Under the pieces are notes generated by a model. That model searched no databases. It saw nothing but the letters and a program-made list of their open reading frames with translations, and had not been told where the DNA came from. The position numbers and the translations under genes were made by a program. Of a stretch of DNA of 64,000 bases, positions 20,136 to 32,773 are shown piece after piece; position 1 is the stretch's first letter; the number at the start of each line of letters is the position of its first letter. Source of the stretch: Hyphomicrobiales bacterium (GTDB lineage Bacteria; Pseudomonadota; Alphaproteobacteria; Rhizobiales; Rhizobiaceae). The stretch lies in NCBI GenBank assembly GCA_900466605.1, contig UBMU01000015.1, forward strand, positions 62,001 through 126,000, given 5' to 3'.

Positions 20136-21446
20136 ATGGCAGATGCAGCGGTGAGCCAGCAGCAGGGTTCTAAATCCGGCTCGGCGCCGGCCAGCCGGCC
20201 ATTTTCCGCCTTCGAACGACTTGTGGCGTGGCGCTATCTGCGTGCCCGCCGCAAGGAAGCGTTCATTTCGGTGATTGCAGGCTTCTCTTTCATCGGCATC
20301 ATGCTCGGTGTTGCCACGCTCATCATTGTCATGGCTGTGATGAACGGCTTCCGCACGGAGCTGATCTCCCGCATTCTCGGCATCAATGGTCACATGATCG
20401 TTCAACCGGTCGATGCCCCGTTCAACGACTATGCCGCCTTGACTGAAAGGCTTGCCGCAGTTCCTGGAATAAAGCTGGCATTGCCACTGGTGGAAGGCCA
20501 GACATTGGCATCCGGGCCGGGTGGGGCGGGTACTGGCGCGCTGGTGCGTGGTATCAGGCCCGAAGACCTCGACAAGGTGAAGACGGTCTCGGGCAACATC
20601 AAGTCCGGCGACCTTGTCGGTTTCGCTGCTGGGCAAGGTGTCTTGATTGGTTCGCGCATGGCCGAGCAGCTCGGTCTGCAGGCCGGCGACAACATTACGC
20701 TGATATCTCCAGAAGGTGACATCACGCCGATGGGCGTCAACCCGCGGGTCAAATCCTACAAGGTCTCGGGTATTTTCGAAATCGGGATGTCGGAATACGA
20801 CGCGACGATTATCTACATGCCGCTTGAGGAAGCGCAGCTCTATTTTAATGCCGAGGGGCTGGTTCAATCGATCGAGCTCTTCGTCGACAATCCCGACGAC
20901 ATCGACAACATGCGGCCGAAAGTGGAGGCCGCAGCCGGCCGCCAGATCGCAATCACCGATTGGCGCCAGCGCAACCAGACCTTCTTCTCGGCGCTACAGG
21001 TCGAGCGGAACGTCATGTTCATGATCCTGACGCTGATCGTTCTCGTCGCGGCGCTGAACATTATTTCCGGCCTGATTATGCTGGTGAAGGACAAGGGCAG
21101 CGATATCGCCATCCTGCGCACAATGGGCGCAAGCTCCGGCGCGATCATGCGCATCTTCTTCATGACGGGCGCGGCGATCGGCGTTGTTGGCACGCTGGCG
21201 GGTGTGCTTCTCGGCGTCATCGTCTGTATCAACATTGAGAAGATCCGCGAGTTCTTCTCCTGGGTCTCGGGTACAGTGCTGTTTGACCCGCAGCTCTATT
21301 TCCTCAGCCAGCTTCCCGCGGAAATGAGCCTTAAAGAAACGCTCTCGGTTGTCATCATGGCGCTGACGCTATCGTTCCTCGCCACTATCTTCCCGGCATG
21401 GCGGGCCTCCAAGCTCGATCCCGTGCAGGCCCTGCGCTACGAATAA
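20136..21446 (+). CDS. lolC: Lipoprotein-releasing ABC transporter permease (LolC/LolE type)
   Basis: A 436-residue inner-membrane protein with four membrane helices in the MacB/FtsX arrangement: one near residue 45, a large periplasmic domain (about 70-280), then three near the C-terminus. It begins with [27 protein letters not shown], typical of LolC/E. With LolD it extracts outer-membrane lipoproteins from the inner membrane and hands them to LolA. A single permease gene next to lolD suggests a homodimer (LolF-like) instead of the E. coli C/E heterodimer. It follows proS by 16 bases. Confidence 0.92.
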   Translation: MADAAVSQQQGSKSGSAPASRPFSAFERLVAWRYLRARRKEAFISVIAGFSFIGIMLGVATLIIVMAVMNGFRTELISRILGINGHMIVQPVDAPFNDYAALTERLAAVPGIKLALPLVEGQTLASGPGGAGTGALVRGIRPEDLDKVKTVSGNIKSGDLVGFAAGQGVLIGSRMAEQLGLQAGDNITLISPEGDITPMGVNPRVKSYKVSGIFEIGMSEYDATIIYMPLEEAQLYFNAEGLVQSIELFVDNPDDIDNMRPKVEAAAGRQIAITDWRQRNQTFFSALQVERNVMFMILTLIVLVAALNIISGLIMLVKDKGSDIAILRTMGASSGAIMRIFFMTGAAIGVVGTLAGVLLGVIVCINIEKIREFFSWVSGTVLFDPQLYFLSQLPAEMSLKETLSVVIMALTLSFLATIFPAWRASKLDPVQALRYE

Positions 21447-21460
21447 GGAATGCTCTCTTC

Positions 21461-22144
21461 ATGAAGCGGAATACCGTTCTCAAGCTTTCCGGTGTCGAGC
21501 GTCACTATGGCCAGGGCGAGACATTGCTCTCGATCCTCAAGGGTGCGGACTTTACGCTGCACAGCGGTGAAATCGTCGCGCTCGTCGCTCCGTCAGGTAC
21601 GGGCAAATCGACGCTCCTGCATGTTGCCGGTTTGCTGGAACACCCCGATGGCGGCGAGGTGATCATCAACGGCAATGCCTGCGATGGTTTGCCGGACGAC
21701 AAGCGCACCGCAATTCGCCGCAGCGAAATCGGCTTTGTCTATCAGTTTCACCACCTGCTGCCGGAATTCTCTGCGATTGAGAACATCATGATGCCGCAGA
21801 TGATCGCCGGCTTGCCGCGCAAGGAAGCGAAAGAGCGGGCGGGTCAGTTGCTGGACTACATGCGGATCGGCCATCGCGGCGCGCATCGCCCCGGGGAGCT
21901 TTCCGGTGGCGAACAGCAGCGCGTGGCGATTGCCCGCGCCGTCGCCAATGCACCGAGCCTGCTTCTGGCTGACGAACCTACGGGAAATCTGGATCCGGAA
22001 ACTGCGAGCTATGTCTTTGACGCCCTGGAAGCGCTGGTTCGCCAATCGGGTCTGGCAGCGCTCATAGCCACCCACAACCACGAACTCGCCCGTCGCATGG
22101 ACCGGCGCGTCACGATCGCCGACGGCAAGGTCGTGGATTTTTGA
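21461..22144 (+). CDS. lolD: Lipoprotein-releasing ABC transporter ATP-binding protein
   Basis: A 227-residue ABC ATPase. It has a Walker A variant APSGTGKST, the signature [14 protein letters not shown] and Walker [13 protein letters not shown] with a histidine switch in ATHNHE. It powers the permease encoded 14 bases upstream. The ATG at 21461 is chosen; the frame extends back into the permease gene to 21398 but that part has no family match. Confidence 0.95.
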   Translation: MKRNTVLKLSGVERHYGQGETLLSILKGADFTLHSGEIVALVAPSGTGKSTLLHVAGLLEHPDGGEVIINGNACDGLPDDKRTAIRRSEIGFVYQFHHLLPEFSAIENIMMPQMIAGLPRKEAKERAGQLLDYMRIGHRGAHRPGELSGGEQQRVAIARAVANAPSLLLADEPTGNLDPETASYVFDALEALVRQSGLAALIATHNHELARRMDRRVTIADGKVVDF

Positions 22145-22609
22145 TCAGGGGCGGATGAGCCCGCCGCGGTAGTCGAGTTCATAAGCCCGGCGCTCACTCA
22201 CGACAATGACCTCGCGACCGCTGAAATGGCTGCAGTCACCCGTGTTTTGATCGGCGTAAAAACCGAAGGCATGTTCAAATTCCATGCCGCCGAGGAAGCG
22301 GCTGTACTCGGCGTACATTCTTGACAAGGCAGCTTTGATCACTGTCCCCGCCCGTTCGCCGTCGATCAGCGAATGCTCGACGATGCGGCCGAAGTAGTTC
22401 ATTGCCCATATTGGTTCGCTGTCCAGCCAGACAACTTCCTGCCCGGCGAAATCGGTCCCACCGAAATAGCTGTCAAGATAGCGCCACCGGCCTTGCTGAT
22501 AAGCGATGTCGTGGGATCCCATCCTGCAAGCTGCGGAAGCCATTCCGCCGCCAACATAACTGTTGGACTTGGCCGCGACGATAAATCTGTTCAATTCGGC
22601 GATGTTCAT
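22145..22609 (-). CDS. DUF5680 family protein
   Basis: A 154-residue soluble protein. It shows the DUF5680-like pattern: an AAKSNSYVGGG start, GSHDIAYQQGRWRYLDSYFGG, GQEVVW and WAMNYFGR. Function is unknown. It begins on the minus strand just beyond lolD and ends one base from the lolD stop, so the two genes converge with no room for a separate terminator. The ATG at 22609 has a weak ribosome site (AGGAGG-like GGCCGCC is absent), so the start is less sure than the frame. Confidence 0.75.
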   Translation of the reverse strand: MNIAELNRFIVAAKSNSYVGGGMASAACRMGSHDIAYQQGRWRYLDSYFGGTDFAGQEVVWLDSEPIWAMNYFGRIVEHSLIDGERAGTVIKAALSRMYAEYSRFLGGMEFEHAFGFYADQNTGDCSHFSGREVIVVSERRAYELDYRGGLIRP

Positions 22610-22679
22610 GGCAGGCGGCCTCCTGGCCGAAAGGTTTCAGCAAAGCTGCCGCTTGTAAAGAACAAAAAAAGAACATTCC

Positions 22680-23264
22680 CTATTGGCCGCAGATCGACCG
22701 CCCGACCTCATCGTTCCATTGGGCGATCGATGTGATCCGCGGCTCGGCTTTGACGTCCTTGCCGTTCATTTGCAATTTGCCGGTCAAGGCGTTGTAGTCG
22801 CACGAACCGACGGCATTGGGGTCGAGCGTGTCGTAGTGATTGTAGGTGTAGCCGGCCACGACAAACTGCTTGTCGCGATAGGCTATCGTCAGCGTCTGGT
22901 CCCAGCGGTCGCGGCCAATCGCACTGTTTTGCGAGTGAATGGCGATCGAGGATTTGCCGACGGCCTTTACAGATGGCTCTTGGCCAAAGATGCCATCGGC
23001 GCTCGTACTTCCCCAGATCTTGTTCGGTGCGCTTACTGAAAGCCGAAGGAGTTCGTGTTCGCTGTCTCGAAGATAGATATAGATTCCGATCTGATCGTCG
23101 CTGGCGCCGTCTTCAGGCGCGACAAGCAATGCAAGGTCCGGTCTCCCGTCGCCATCCCAATCGCCCGTCGCCGCGTCGACGATCCGCGAGGGATCAATTT
23201 GCTCGGCTCGAGCGGCAAACGCTGCCGATAGCGCCAATCCTCCAATTAATACAAACTTAAACAT
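22680..23264 (-). CDS. Exported protein with an FG-GAP-like segment, unknown function
   Basis: A 194-residue protein. Residues 1-20 are a signal peptide ending ARAEQ. Next comes GDWDGDGRPDLALLV, which looks like one FG-GAP/VCBS calcium-binding repeat. The rest has no motif I recognise; two cysteines near the C-terminus (SCDYN and SICGQ) could form a disulfide. The frame extends upstream to 23444, but the ATG at 23264 follows a good GGAGAAG ribosome site and starts the signal peptide. It is probably periplasmic. Confidence 0.7.
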   Translation of the reverse strand: MFKFVLIGGLALSAAFAARAEQIDPSRIVDAATGDWDGDGRPDLALLVAPEDGASDDQIGIYIYLRDSEHELLRLSVSAPNKIWGSTSADGIFGQEPSVKAVGKSSIAIHSQNSAIGRDRWDQTLTIAYRDKQFVVAGYTYNHYDTLDPNAVGSCDYNALTGKLQMNGKDVKAEPRITSIAQWNDEVGRSICGQ

Positions 23265-23367
23265 GCTCTTCTCCTGTCGCCGTTGGGCCAGCAGAGCGGA
23301 AAAGAATCCTGTTGACAATAGAACAAGAGGGGAACAAATTAAAAACATAAGAGAACAGGAGAGCCAA

Positions 23368-23454
23368 ATGACTGACATGATCCGTGATATCGCAGCATTC
23401 ACCTCCATCGCAATGTTCGTTGCCAGCTTCTCACTGATTTGCATGGCAATGTAA
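23368..23454 (+). CDS. Candidate 28-residue membrane peptide
   Basis: An ATG at 23368 preceded by AGGAGAG at good distance opens a 28-codon frame ending TAA. The peptide has a short polar head (MTDMIRD) and then one hydrophobic stretch of about 20 residues. A perfect 11-base-pair hairpin follows 10 bases after the stop. Ribosome site, membrane helix and terminator together argue for a real small protein; no family is known to me. Confidence 0.5.
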   Translation: MTDMIRDIAAFTSIAMFVASFSLICMAM

Positions 23455-23463
23455 GAATTCCGG

Positions 23464-23488
23464 GGACCGCATGGCTGCCATGCGGTCC
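23464..23488 (+). terminator. Hairpin downstream of the small membrane peptide
   Basis: GGACCGCATGG pairs perfectly with CCATGCGGTCC around a CTG loop. No T-run follows on the plus strand, so it may act as a Rho-assisted terminator or a stability hairpin. It separates the peptide gene from dnaE. Confidence 0.55.
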
Positions 23489-23534
23489 AAACGCAATCGC
23501 TTCTATAGACATCGACCCCTCAATGCTGAGAATA

Positions 23535-23553
23535 CACCTGATTGATTCAGGTG
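23535..23553. promoter_or_regulatory. Dyad immediately upstream of the dnaE ribosome site
   Basis: CACCTGA and TCAGGTG form a perfect 7-base inverted repeat with a 5-base spacer, ending 15 bases before the dnaE ATG and abutting its GGAAGG ribosome site. It could be a protein operator or a small RNA hairpin. Confidence 0.3.
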
Positions 23554-23568
23554 ATTGGAAGGCATGTT

Positions 23569-27069
<3,501 letters not shown>

Positions 27070-27071
27070 CC

Positions 27072-28316
27072 TCAGCCATTCGTGATGGTAATGAAGTCGG
27101 TTCCTTTGCCGGTCTCGGTTCCGAGGCCGGTGTCGGAGATCGTCAGCGTCGAGCCGGCGGTTAGCATTGCGTCAATTTTGCGCCGGGTCTCCTCGGGAAT
27201 ATTGATACGACTGAGAACATTGGCGATCGGCGTGCCTGATATGATCGAGCTTTCGAGGCTGCTGATGCCGAGCCTTGTCATAGCCGTGCGGGAGAGCGTG
27301 TTGGGAAGCGTCGCCCCCATCCAGTCCGCAGAGCCGGTTTCGAAATCGACGTTGTGGACAAAAAAGAAGTGCGTGCCGAGGGCAAGTCCAGGGTTATCGA
27401 TCGAGAGCGGCGCTTCAAGAACAGGCTGGAAACCCTGGCGGATCATGATGACGCCGTTCGGCGGCGTGCCCTTGCCGGCGGCCGCATAGACCGCTTTGAT
27501 GAGTGCGTCACTCATCGGTGACTTGTCTGTGGTGGGTTCCACCGGATACTTCAGTTTGAAATCGCTGATTGCCTGCAGCGTTGCCGATCCGAGCAAGCCG
27601 TCGGGGTCACCTGCGGCAAAGCCCAGCTCGTTGAGGTAGGTCTGAAGATCGATGATCTCCTCACGCAGGCTGCGGCGCGTGATCAGAATGCGGATCGGGG
27701 TGTCGTTCGCCGGCGCTCTAGCCGCGGGGGTAGGGGCAACTGGCAGCGCGACGTCGTTCATGGCGACCTGAACGGGATCCTGCCCGATCGCCGGCCGCAA
27801 TGCCGCGTCGGAAAGCAGCGCCGGGGGCTCCGGCATGTCCGGTCGGAAAAGTGTCGGGTGGTTGATCGGCTCCGGCGTCAACTCTGTGTCAGTAATGACA
27901 ACCGGAACGCCCATCTCAGTCATTTTGTAGAGCTGCTTGGCGAAGGCCGCAGGCATGCGGACGCAACCGTGTGATGCAGGGTAGCGCGGTACGGAGTTGG
28001 ATTCGTGAAGCGCGATACCGGACCAGGTCAACCGCTGCATGAAGGGCATCGGTGCGGCCGAATAGAGGTTGGACTCGTGATACTTCTGCTTTTCGATGAC
28101 GGAGAAGATGCCGCTCGGCGTCGTATGACCGGGTTTTCCCGTCGAGACCTTCGAGGTTGCGACGACCTCGGCGCCGTCATAGAGCGTGAGCGACTGCGCA
28201 TCCTTCGATACGAAGATCTGCAGCGTGCGTGCGTCCGCCGCCAGAGCAGGGTGCACGAGTGCGGTGGCCGACAGCAAGCCGAGGCCGAAAACGAGACGCG
28301 ACAACATATGACTCAA
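27072..28316 (-). CDS. L,D-transpeptidase (YkuD domain) with peptidoglycan-binding-like region
   Basis: A 414-residue exported protein. Residues 1-27 are a signal peptide ending ALAAD. A YkuD catalytic domain spans about 30-145, with the active-site motif HESNSVPRYPASHGCVRMP that contains the catalytic cysteine. A region at about 215-265 (EIIDLQTYLNELGF, then ISDFKLKYP) matches a peptidoglycan-binding domain. Such enzymes make 3-3 crosslinks or attach proteins to peptidoglycan in the periplasm. The gene converges on dnaE with 2 bases between stops. ATG 28307 is an alternative start. Confidence 0.85.
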   Translation of the reverse strand: MSHMLSRLVFGLGLLSATALVHPALAADARTLQIFVSKDAQSLTLYDGAEVVATSKVSTGKPGHTTPSGIFSVIEKQKYHESNLYSAAPMPFMQRLTWSGIALHESNSVPRYPASHGCVRMPAAFAKQLYKMTEMGVPVVITDTELTPEPINHPTLFRPDMPEPPALLSDAALRPAIGQDPVQVAMNDVALPVAPTPAARAPANDTPIRILITRRSLREEIIDLQTYLNELGFAAGDPDGLLGSATLQAISDFKLKYPVEPTTDKSPMSDALIKAVYAAAGKGTPPNGVIMIRQGFQPVLEAPLSIDNPGLALGTHFFFVHNVDFETGSADWMGATLPNTLSRTAMTRLGISSLESSIISGTPIANVLSRINIPEETRRKIDAMLTAGSTLTISDTGLGTETGKGTDFITITNG

Positions 28317-28401
28317 CCGATACGCAATACTTGAAACTCAAGCCTAGTCGGGGAAGCTTAAGGAAAACTTGAAATAACGGGCCCCGAGGCAGGCTCACAT
28401 A

Positions 28402-29691
28402 CTAGTGATCGCGCTTGCCGCTAAACGTGTATCCGGTCTGGACGGTCCCTTTGCCGAATTTGTCGCGCAGCTTGTCCATTGCCGCTTCGGCCGCCGCCCT
28501 GCGACCCGATTGCACATCGATGAGGTCTGGTGGATCCGCGCGTGCGGGATCGCAAAGGTCGGTTACACCAATGCCGATCAGGCGAAACTTCGTTCCGTCA
28601 GTTTCCCTCTCCAGGAGTTCCAGTCCAATGCGGAAAATCCGGTCGGCAAGCTGAGTCGGGTCTTCGAGCTTGCGATTGCGGGTACGCAACTTGAACTCCT
28701 TGGTCTTCATTTTCAGAACCACCGTCTGACCAGCAATTCCGTGCTTCTTCAGCCGCCAGGAGACCTTTTCCGAAAGGCTGCGGAGGATCGGAACCAGTTC
28801 ATCATAGCCCGAAATATCCTCAAAGAAGGTCGTTTCCGACGAAACGCTCTTCGCCGCATCGTTCAAATGCACTTCCCGGTCGTCGACACCGCGGGAAAGC
28901 CGCGCCAGCCGCTGCCCCATGCTGCCATATCTGCGCATGAGGTCGCCTTCGTCCATTGTCTGCAATTGGCCGATGGTTCGGATGCCGTCTGCCTCAAGCG
29001 TTGCAGCAAACGCCTTGCCTACTCCCCAAATCGTCGTCACCGGTCGCGGCGCGAGGAAGGAAACGGCCTCCTCCCGACCGATGACGGAGAATCCTCTGGG
29101 CTTCTGGAGGTCAGACGCGACCTTAGCGAGAAACTTGCAGTAGGAGAGGCCGACGGAAATTGTGATGCCAATCTCCTGCTCAATGCGCTTGACGAACTTG
29201 GCAAGCGTGCGCGCCGGCGGATCGTGGTGCAGCCGCTCGGTTCCACCAAGCTCCAGAAACGCCTCGTCGATCGAAAGCGGCTGAACCAGAGGCGTCAGTT
29301 CCTGCATCAGGGTGCGGACCTCGCGCCCGACCTTGACGTATTTTTCCATGTCGGGGCGAATAACGACGGCCTGCGGGCAGGCCTCAAGAGCCTTGAACAT
29401 CGGCATCGCCGAACGAACGCCGTGGATGCGCGCAATATAGCAGGCGGTCGAGACCACCCCCCGCTTGCCGCCGCCGATGATCACAGGCTTGTCAGCAAGC
29501 TCGGGATTGTCGCGCTTCTCGATCGCCGCATAGAAAGCGTCGCAATCGATGTGCGCCAGCGTCAGCTCGTACAACTCCTTGTGCCTCAAAAGACGAGGAC
29601 TTCCGCATGCTGCGCAGCGGCGCGTTTCTGCCTTCTGCTCGGCAAGGCAGTCGCGACAGAAGCCGGGTGTCTTGGCGTAAGCAGGTGTCAT
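28402..29691 (-). CDS. dinB: DNA polymerase IV with N-terminal zinc-ribbon-like extension
   Basis: A Y-family translesion polymerase of 429 residues. The catalytic aspartate (D49) is in [19 protein letters not shown], and the second acidic pair is in [12 protein letters not shown]. Ahead of the polymerase core, C12, C15, C26 and C29 form two CxxC knuckles, a likely zinc site not found in E. coli DinB. The frame is open to 29721, but the ATG at 29691 lies just after the SOS box and is chosen. The C-terminal little-finger domain is complete. It should be damage-inducible. Confidence 0.93.
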   Translation of the reverse strand: MTPAYAKTPGFCRDCLAEQKAETRRCAACGSPRLLRHKELYELTLAHIDCDAFYAAIEKRDNPELADKPVIIGGGKRGVVSTACYIARIHGVRSAMPMFKALEACPQAVVIRPDMEKYVKVGREVRTLMQELTPLVQPLSIDEAFLELGGTERLHHDPPARTLAKFVKRIEQEIGITISVGLSYCKFLAKVASDLQKPRGFSVIGREEAVSFLAPRPVTTIWGVGKAFAATLEADGIRTIGQLQTMDEGDLMRRYGSMGQRLARLSRGVDDREVHLNDAAKSVSSETTFFEDISGYDELVPILRSLSEKVSWRLKKHGIAGQTVVLKMKTKEFKLRTRNRKLEDPTQLADRIFRIGLELLERETDGTKFRLIGIGVTDLCDPARADPPDLIDVQSGRRAAAEAAMDKLRDKFGKGTVQTGYTFSGKRDH

Positions 29692-29696
29692 GGCGA

Positions 29697-29711
29697 GAAC
29701 AAAGATTGAAC
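29697..29711 (-). promoter_or_regulatory. LexA (SOS) box at dinB
   Basis: On the minus strand the sequence is GTTC, seven bases, GTTC, the direct-repeat LexA operator of alphaproteobacteria. It ends 5 bases before the dinB ATG and lies just downstream of the predicted promoter, so LexA bound here would block transcription and the ribosome site region. Confidence 0.75.
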
Positions 29712-29717
29712 ATCGCA

Positions 29718-29746
29718 ACATTAGCCTCTAAACTTTCGAGTCTCAA
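29718..29746 (-). promoter_or_regulatory. Predicted dinB promoter
   Basis: On the minus strand TTGAGA (29746-29741) and TAATGT (29723-29718) are separated by 17 bases. The expected transcription start falls near 29711, at the edge of the LexA box, leaving a leader of about 20 bases. Confidence 0.45.
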
Positions 29747-29896
29747 GAGAGGCTGCGAGGTTTGCTTTGGATATCGATCTCCGTTTCAAGCCGATGACTG
29801 CAAACTGGTGGAGCCTTCGACCGAGCGATCGAAGTCGGTCCCGCTCTCTATGGAGCTGGATTTGAAGCCGTGACTACAAGAAGGGATGGCGGCAGC

Positions 29897-30568
29897 TTAT
29901 GCGACCGGATCTGCAGCCCTGAGAGTGTCGGCTAAGAAGTGAGCCCTCAGCAGCTCTGCGGCATGATCCCAGCCAGCGGCTGCCACGATGCTTCCGACCG
30001 GTGGTGGTGCAAATGGCTTGAAATCCGCATTGGCCATCATGTTCAACAACAGGCACTCCGGCAGATGGTCGGCAACGGAAAGTAGATTGCGCTGCATATC
30101 ATCGATGAAGGCGACAGGCAGGCTTCTACGACCATGAAGCCTGGCAACGACCGGCCCTTTAGGTTCCTCGGTGGCGATCAGATCGAAAGAGAGGTCGAGT
30201 TGGTCCAGCAATTTGCGGCGAATGCCGTGGTGCCGAGGCGGCATTGCGGTCAGAAACACGACGTCGGCATCTGCGGAAAGCGCCTGCAGTGTTTCCACGG
30301 CCCTTTCCGCGGGCATCTGCCAGGCATGCTGGTTCGCGAAGAACACCTCTTCGAGCGAATCGACGGAAGCTTTGTCCAACTCGCTGCCATCGAGCAGCGA
30401 GACAATGTTGCCGTAGAGTCGGAACGACCGGGGCAGCAGGTCGTAGCTGTGCGAGCGCAGGAAAGCGGTAAACGGCGAGAGGAATTCGAGAACCACCTCA
30501 TCGATGTCGCAGACGACCAGGGGGCGGTCGCCGAGGCGAATTTCGCTCACATCAGTTGCAATATCCAT
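29897..30568 (-). CDS. HAD-superfamily-like protein of unknown substrate
   Basis: A 223-residue protein. Motif I of the haloacid dehalogenase fold is visible as VVCDIDEVV (D21 and D23), motif II as the threonine in VVFLTAMPP and the acidic motif as AFIDDMQRN. All residues for a phosphatase-type active site appear present. The substrate is unknown. The ATG at 30568 is preferred over the upstream frame to 30616, which would overlap the DUF3572 gene. The gene is 2 bases from the DUF3572 stop, so the pair is one operon. Confidence 0.7.
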   Translation of the reverse strand: MDIATDVSEIRLGDRPLVVCDIDEVVLEFLSPFTAFLRSHSYDLLPRSFRLYGNIVSLLDGSELDKASVDSLEEVFFANQHAWQMPAERAVETLQALSADADVVFLTAMPPRHHGIRRKLLDQLDLSFDLIATEEPKGPVVARLHGRRSLPVAFIDDMQRNLLSVADHLPECLLLNMMANADFKPFAPPPVGSIVAAAGWDHAAELLRAHFLADTLRAADPVA

Positions 30569-30570
30569 GT

Positions 30571-30879
30571 TCAATATTCTCCAGAGCCGAGTCCTGGCGG
30601 CGAAAAGTGCAGCCATGCCGCATTCAATACTTCGGGTGCAGTGCCGGTCGCCTGGCAGAAAGCCAGTGCTGTCGGCTCGTGTTGCATGATGAAATCCATC
30701 ATGCCCGAGAGAAATCCGGGTTCGTTGATGGCATGGCGAACTTGCGCCGGTTCGACGCCGGTCAATCCCAGGAAACGGCCGAACAAATCGGGTTCGTTCG
30801 CAAGCCAGGCGAGTACGGCGATTGCGGTCTGCTGGGGATCGGCGGCGAGTTGTTTCGAAGTCTTGAAGTTGCTTTGCAT
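30571..30879 (-). CDS. DUF3572 family protein
   Basis: A 102-residue protein, mostly helical, with the DUF3572-like sequence AIAVLAWLANEPDLFGRFLGLTG and GFLSGMMDFIMQHEPTALAFC. The function is unknown. The family is confined largely to alphaproteobacteria and lies divergent from divK in rhizobia, as here, with 133 bases between the two starts. Confidence 0.8.
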   Translation of the reverse strand: MQSNFKTSKQLAADPQQTAIAVLAWLANEPDLFGRFLGLTGVEPAQVRHAINEPGFLSGMMDFIMQHEPTALAFCQATGTAPEVLNAAWLHFSPPGLGSGEY

Positions 30880-31012
30880 TTTTTGGTGTAAGTTACCTAT
30901 TTTTCAACCAAATACCGATAGGGTGCAGCCATCGGTTCTATGGAACCATGCCGTCGCATAAGCCTTCTTCATGCGGGGAAGCGGTTACCAGAACGGACGT
31001 AGGACGCGTGTC

Positions 31013-31384
31013 ATGCCCAAACAGGTGCTGATTGTAGAAGATAACGAGCTCAACATGAAGCTCTTTCGCGACCTTATCGAGGCGTCCGGCTACACGACAA
31101 TTCAGACCCGAAACGGTATGGAGGCGCTGGATCTTGCGCGCAAGTACCGACCCGATTTGATTCTGATGGATATTCAACTTCCGGAGGTTTCAGGTCTCGA
31201 GGTCACTAAATGGCTGAAGGAGGATGATGACCTGCATGTCATTCCTGTCATCGCCGTCACAGCCTTTGCTATGAAGGGAGACGAGGAGCGCATCCGCCAG
31301 GGCGGCTGCGAAGCCTACGTCTCCAAACCCATTTCAGTTCCTAAGTTCATCGAGACGATCAAGACATATCTGGGCGATGCCTGA
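31013..31384 (+). CDS. divK: Single-domain response regulator DivK
   Basis: A 123-residue receiver domain with no output domain. The acidic pocket (VEDNELN), the phospho-acceptor aspartate in LILMDIQLP, the threonine in [11 protein letters not shown] and the lysine in YVSKPIS are all present. In alphaproteobacteria DivK is phosphorylated by DivJ and PleC and steers the CtrA cell-cycle cascade. The frame is open to 30971, but [11 protein letters not shown] at 31013 is the family start. pleD follows after 18 bases, the classic order. Confidence 0.95.
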   Translation: MPKQVLIVEDNELNMKLFRDLIEASGYTTIQTRNGMEALDLARKYRPDLILMDIQLPEVSGLEVTKWLKEDDDLHVIPVIAVTAFAMKGDEERIRQGGCEAYVSKPISVPKFIETIKTYLGDA

Positions 31385-31402
31385 CGCATCGGAAAGAAGC
31401 CT

Positions 31403-32773
31403 ATGACTGCGCGCATTCTGGTGGTTGATGATATTCCGGCCAACGTCAAGTTGCTCGAGGCACGGCTAATCGCCGAATATTTCGACGTATTGACTGCGAG
31501 TGACGGCTATCAGGCCCTCGCAATATGCGAGCGGAACCAGGTCGATCTTGTCCTTCTCGATATCATGATGCCAGGGATGGATGGCTTCGAAGTGTGCGAG
31601 CGCTTGAAGGCCAATCCAAAGACGTCGCACATACCCGTCGTCATGGTGACCGCTTTGGATCAGTCGACCGACCGTGTGCGCGGCCTGAAAGTTGGCGCCG
31701 ATGATTTTCTCACCAAGCCGGTCAACGACCTTCAACTTATCTCGCGAGTGAAGAGCCTCTTGCGGCTGAAGACCCTCAGCGACGAACTGCGCATTCGCGC
31801 CGAAACCGCCCATACGATGGGGATCGACGAGTTGCTGCGTTCGGGCGAGGGGCGGGGCGACGAATCGGGCCAGGTGCTGCTCGTTGACGGGCGCGCCAAT
31901 TCGCAGGAGCGCATCATCAAGGCGCTTAAGCCGATTGCCGACGTCTCTGCGATCTCGGATCCGCAGGCGGCTCTCTTTGAGGCCGCGGAGAATCCCTTTG
32001 AGCTCGTCATCGTCAATGCCAATTTCGACGACTATGATCCGCTGCGTCTATGTTCGCAGCTTCGGTCACTGGAGCGCACGCGCTTTCTGCCGCTCCTGAT
32101 CATCACGGAGCAGGGCGACGACGATATGGTGATCCGCGCACTGGAGCTTGGTGTCAACGATTACATCGTTCGGCCGGTCGATCCCAACGAACTCGTAGCA
32201 CGCAGCCTCACGCAGATGCGGCGAAAGCGCTATAACGATCGCCTGCGCGCCAGCGTGAAGCAGACGATCGAGCTCGCCGTCACAGATCCGTTGACCGGGC
32301 TCAGCAACCGCCGCTACCTGGATAATCACCTCAGCACCCTGTTCAATCGCTCGATGGCGCGGGGACGTCCGCTGTCCGTGCTGATTACCGATATAGATCG
32401 GTTCAAGCAGGTCAATGACACCTATGGCCATGATGCGGGGGACGATGTGCTGCGGGAATTTGCGAACCGCGTTCGGTCGACCGTCCGTGGTGCGGATCTT
32501 GCCTGCCGCTACGGCGGTGAGGAGTTCGTTGTGGTGATGCCGGATACCTCGCCGGAAGTGGCCGCGACCGTCGCGGAGCGGCTACGCTCGGTGGTCGAGT
32601 CAACGCCGTTCCTGCTGAAGTCATCGGGACAGGAGTTGAGCGTCACTGCCTCCTTCGGCATCTCTTCGCGCATCTCGTCCATCATTACGCCAGGGCAGCT
32701 GATGAAACAGGCAGACCTGGCGCTGTACGAAGCAAAAACCGGCGGTCGGAATCGCGTTGTCGCTGCCGCCTGA
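31403..32773 (+). CDS. pleD: Diguanylate cyclase response regulator PleD
   Basis: A 456-residue protein with two receiver domains and a GGDEF domain. The first receiver has the phospho-acceptor in LVLLDIMMPGMDG. The second has asparagine where the acceptor would be (VIVNANFDDYDP), so it is an adaptor domain as in Caulobacter. The active site is RYGGEEF and the inhibitory RxxD site (RGAD) lies five residues ahead, so product inhibition by c-di-GMP is expected. It makes c-di-GMP at the cell pole in the model organism. Co-transcribed with divK. Confidence 0.95.
   Translation: MTARILVVDDIPANVKLLEARLIAEYFDVLTASDGYQALAICERNQVDLVLLDIMMPGMDGFEVCERLKANPKTSHIPVVMVTALDQSTDRVRGLKVGADDFLTKPVNDLQLISRVKSLLRLKTLSDELRIRAETAHTMGIDELLRSGEGRGDESGQVLLVDGRANSQERIIKALKPIADVSAISDPQAALFEAAENPFELVIVNANFDDYDPLRLCSQLRSLERTRFLPLLIITEQGDDDMVIRALELGVNDYIVRPVDPNELVARSLTQMRRKRYNDRLRASVKQTIELAVTDPLTGLSNRRYLDNHLSTLFNRSMARGRPLSVLITDIDRFKQVNDTYGHDAGDDVLREFANRVRSTVRGADLACRYGGEEFVVVMPDTSPEVAATVAERLRSVVESTPFLLKSSGQELSVTASFGISSRISSIITPGQLMKQADLALYEAKTGGRNRVVAAA

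Noticed and set aside
28402..29721. Longer dinB form starting at 29721
   Set aside because: The extra ten codons would lie over the LexA box and just after the predicted promoter; the ATG at 29691 gives the zinc-knuckle form.
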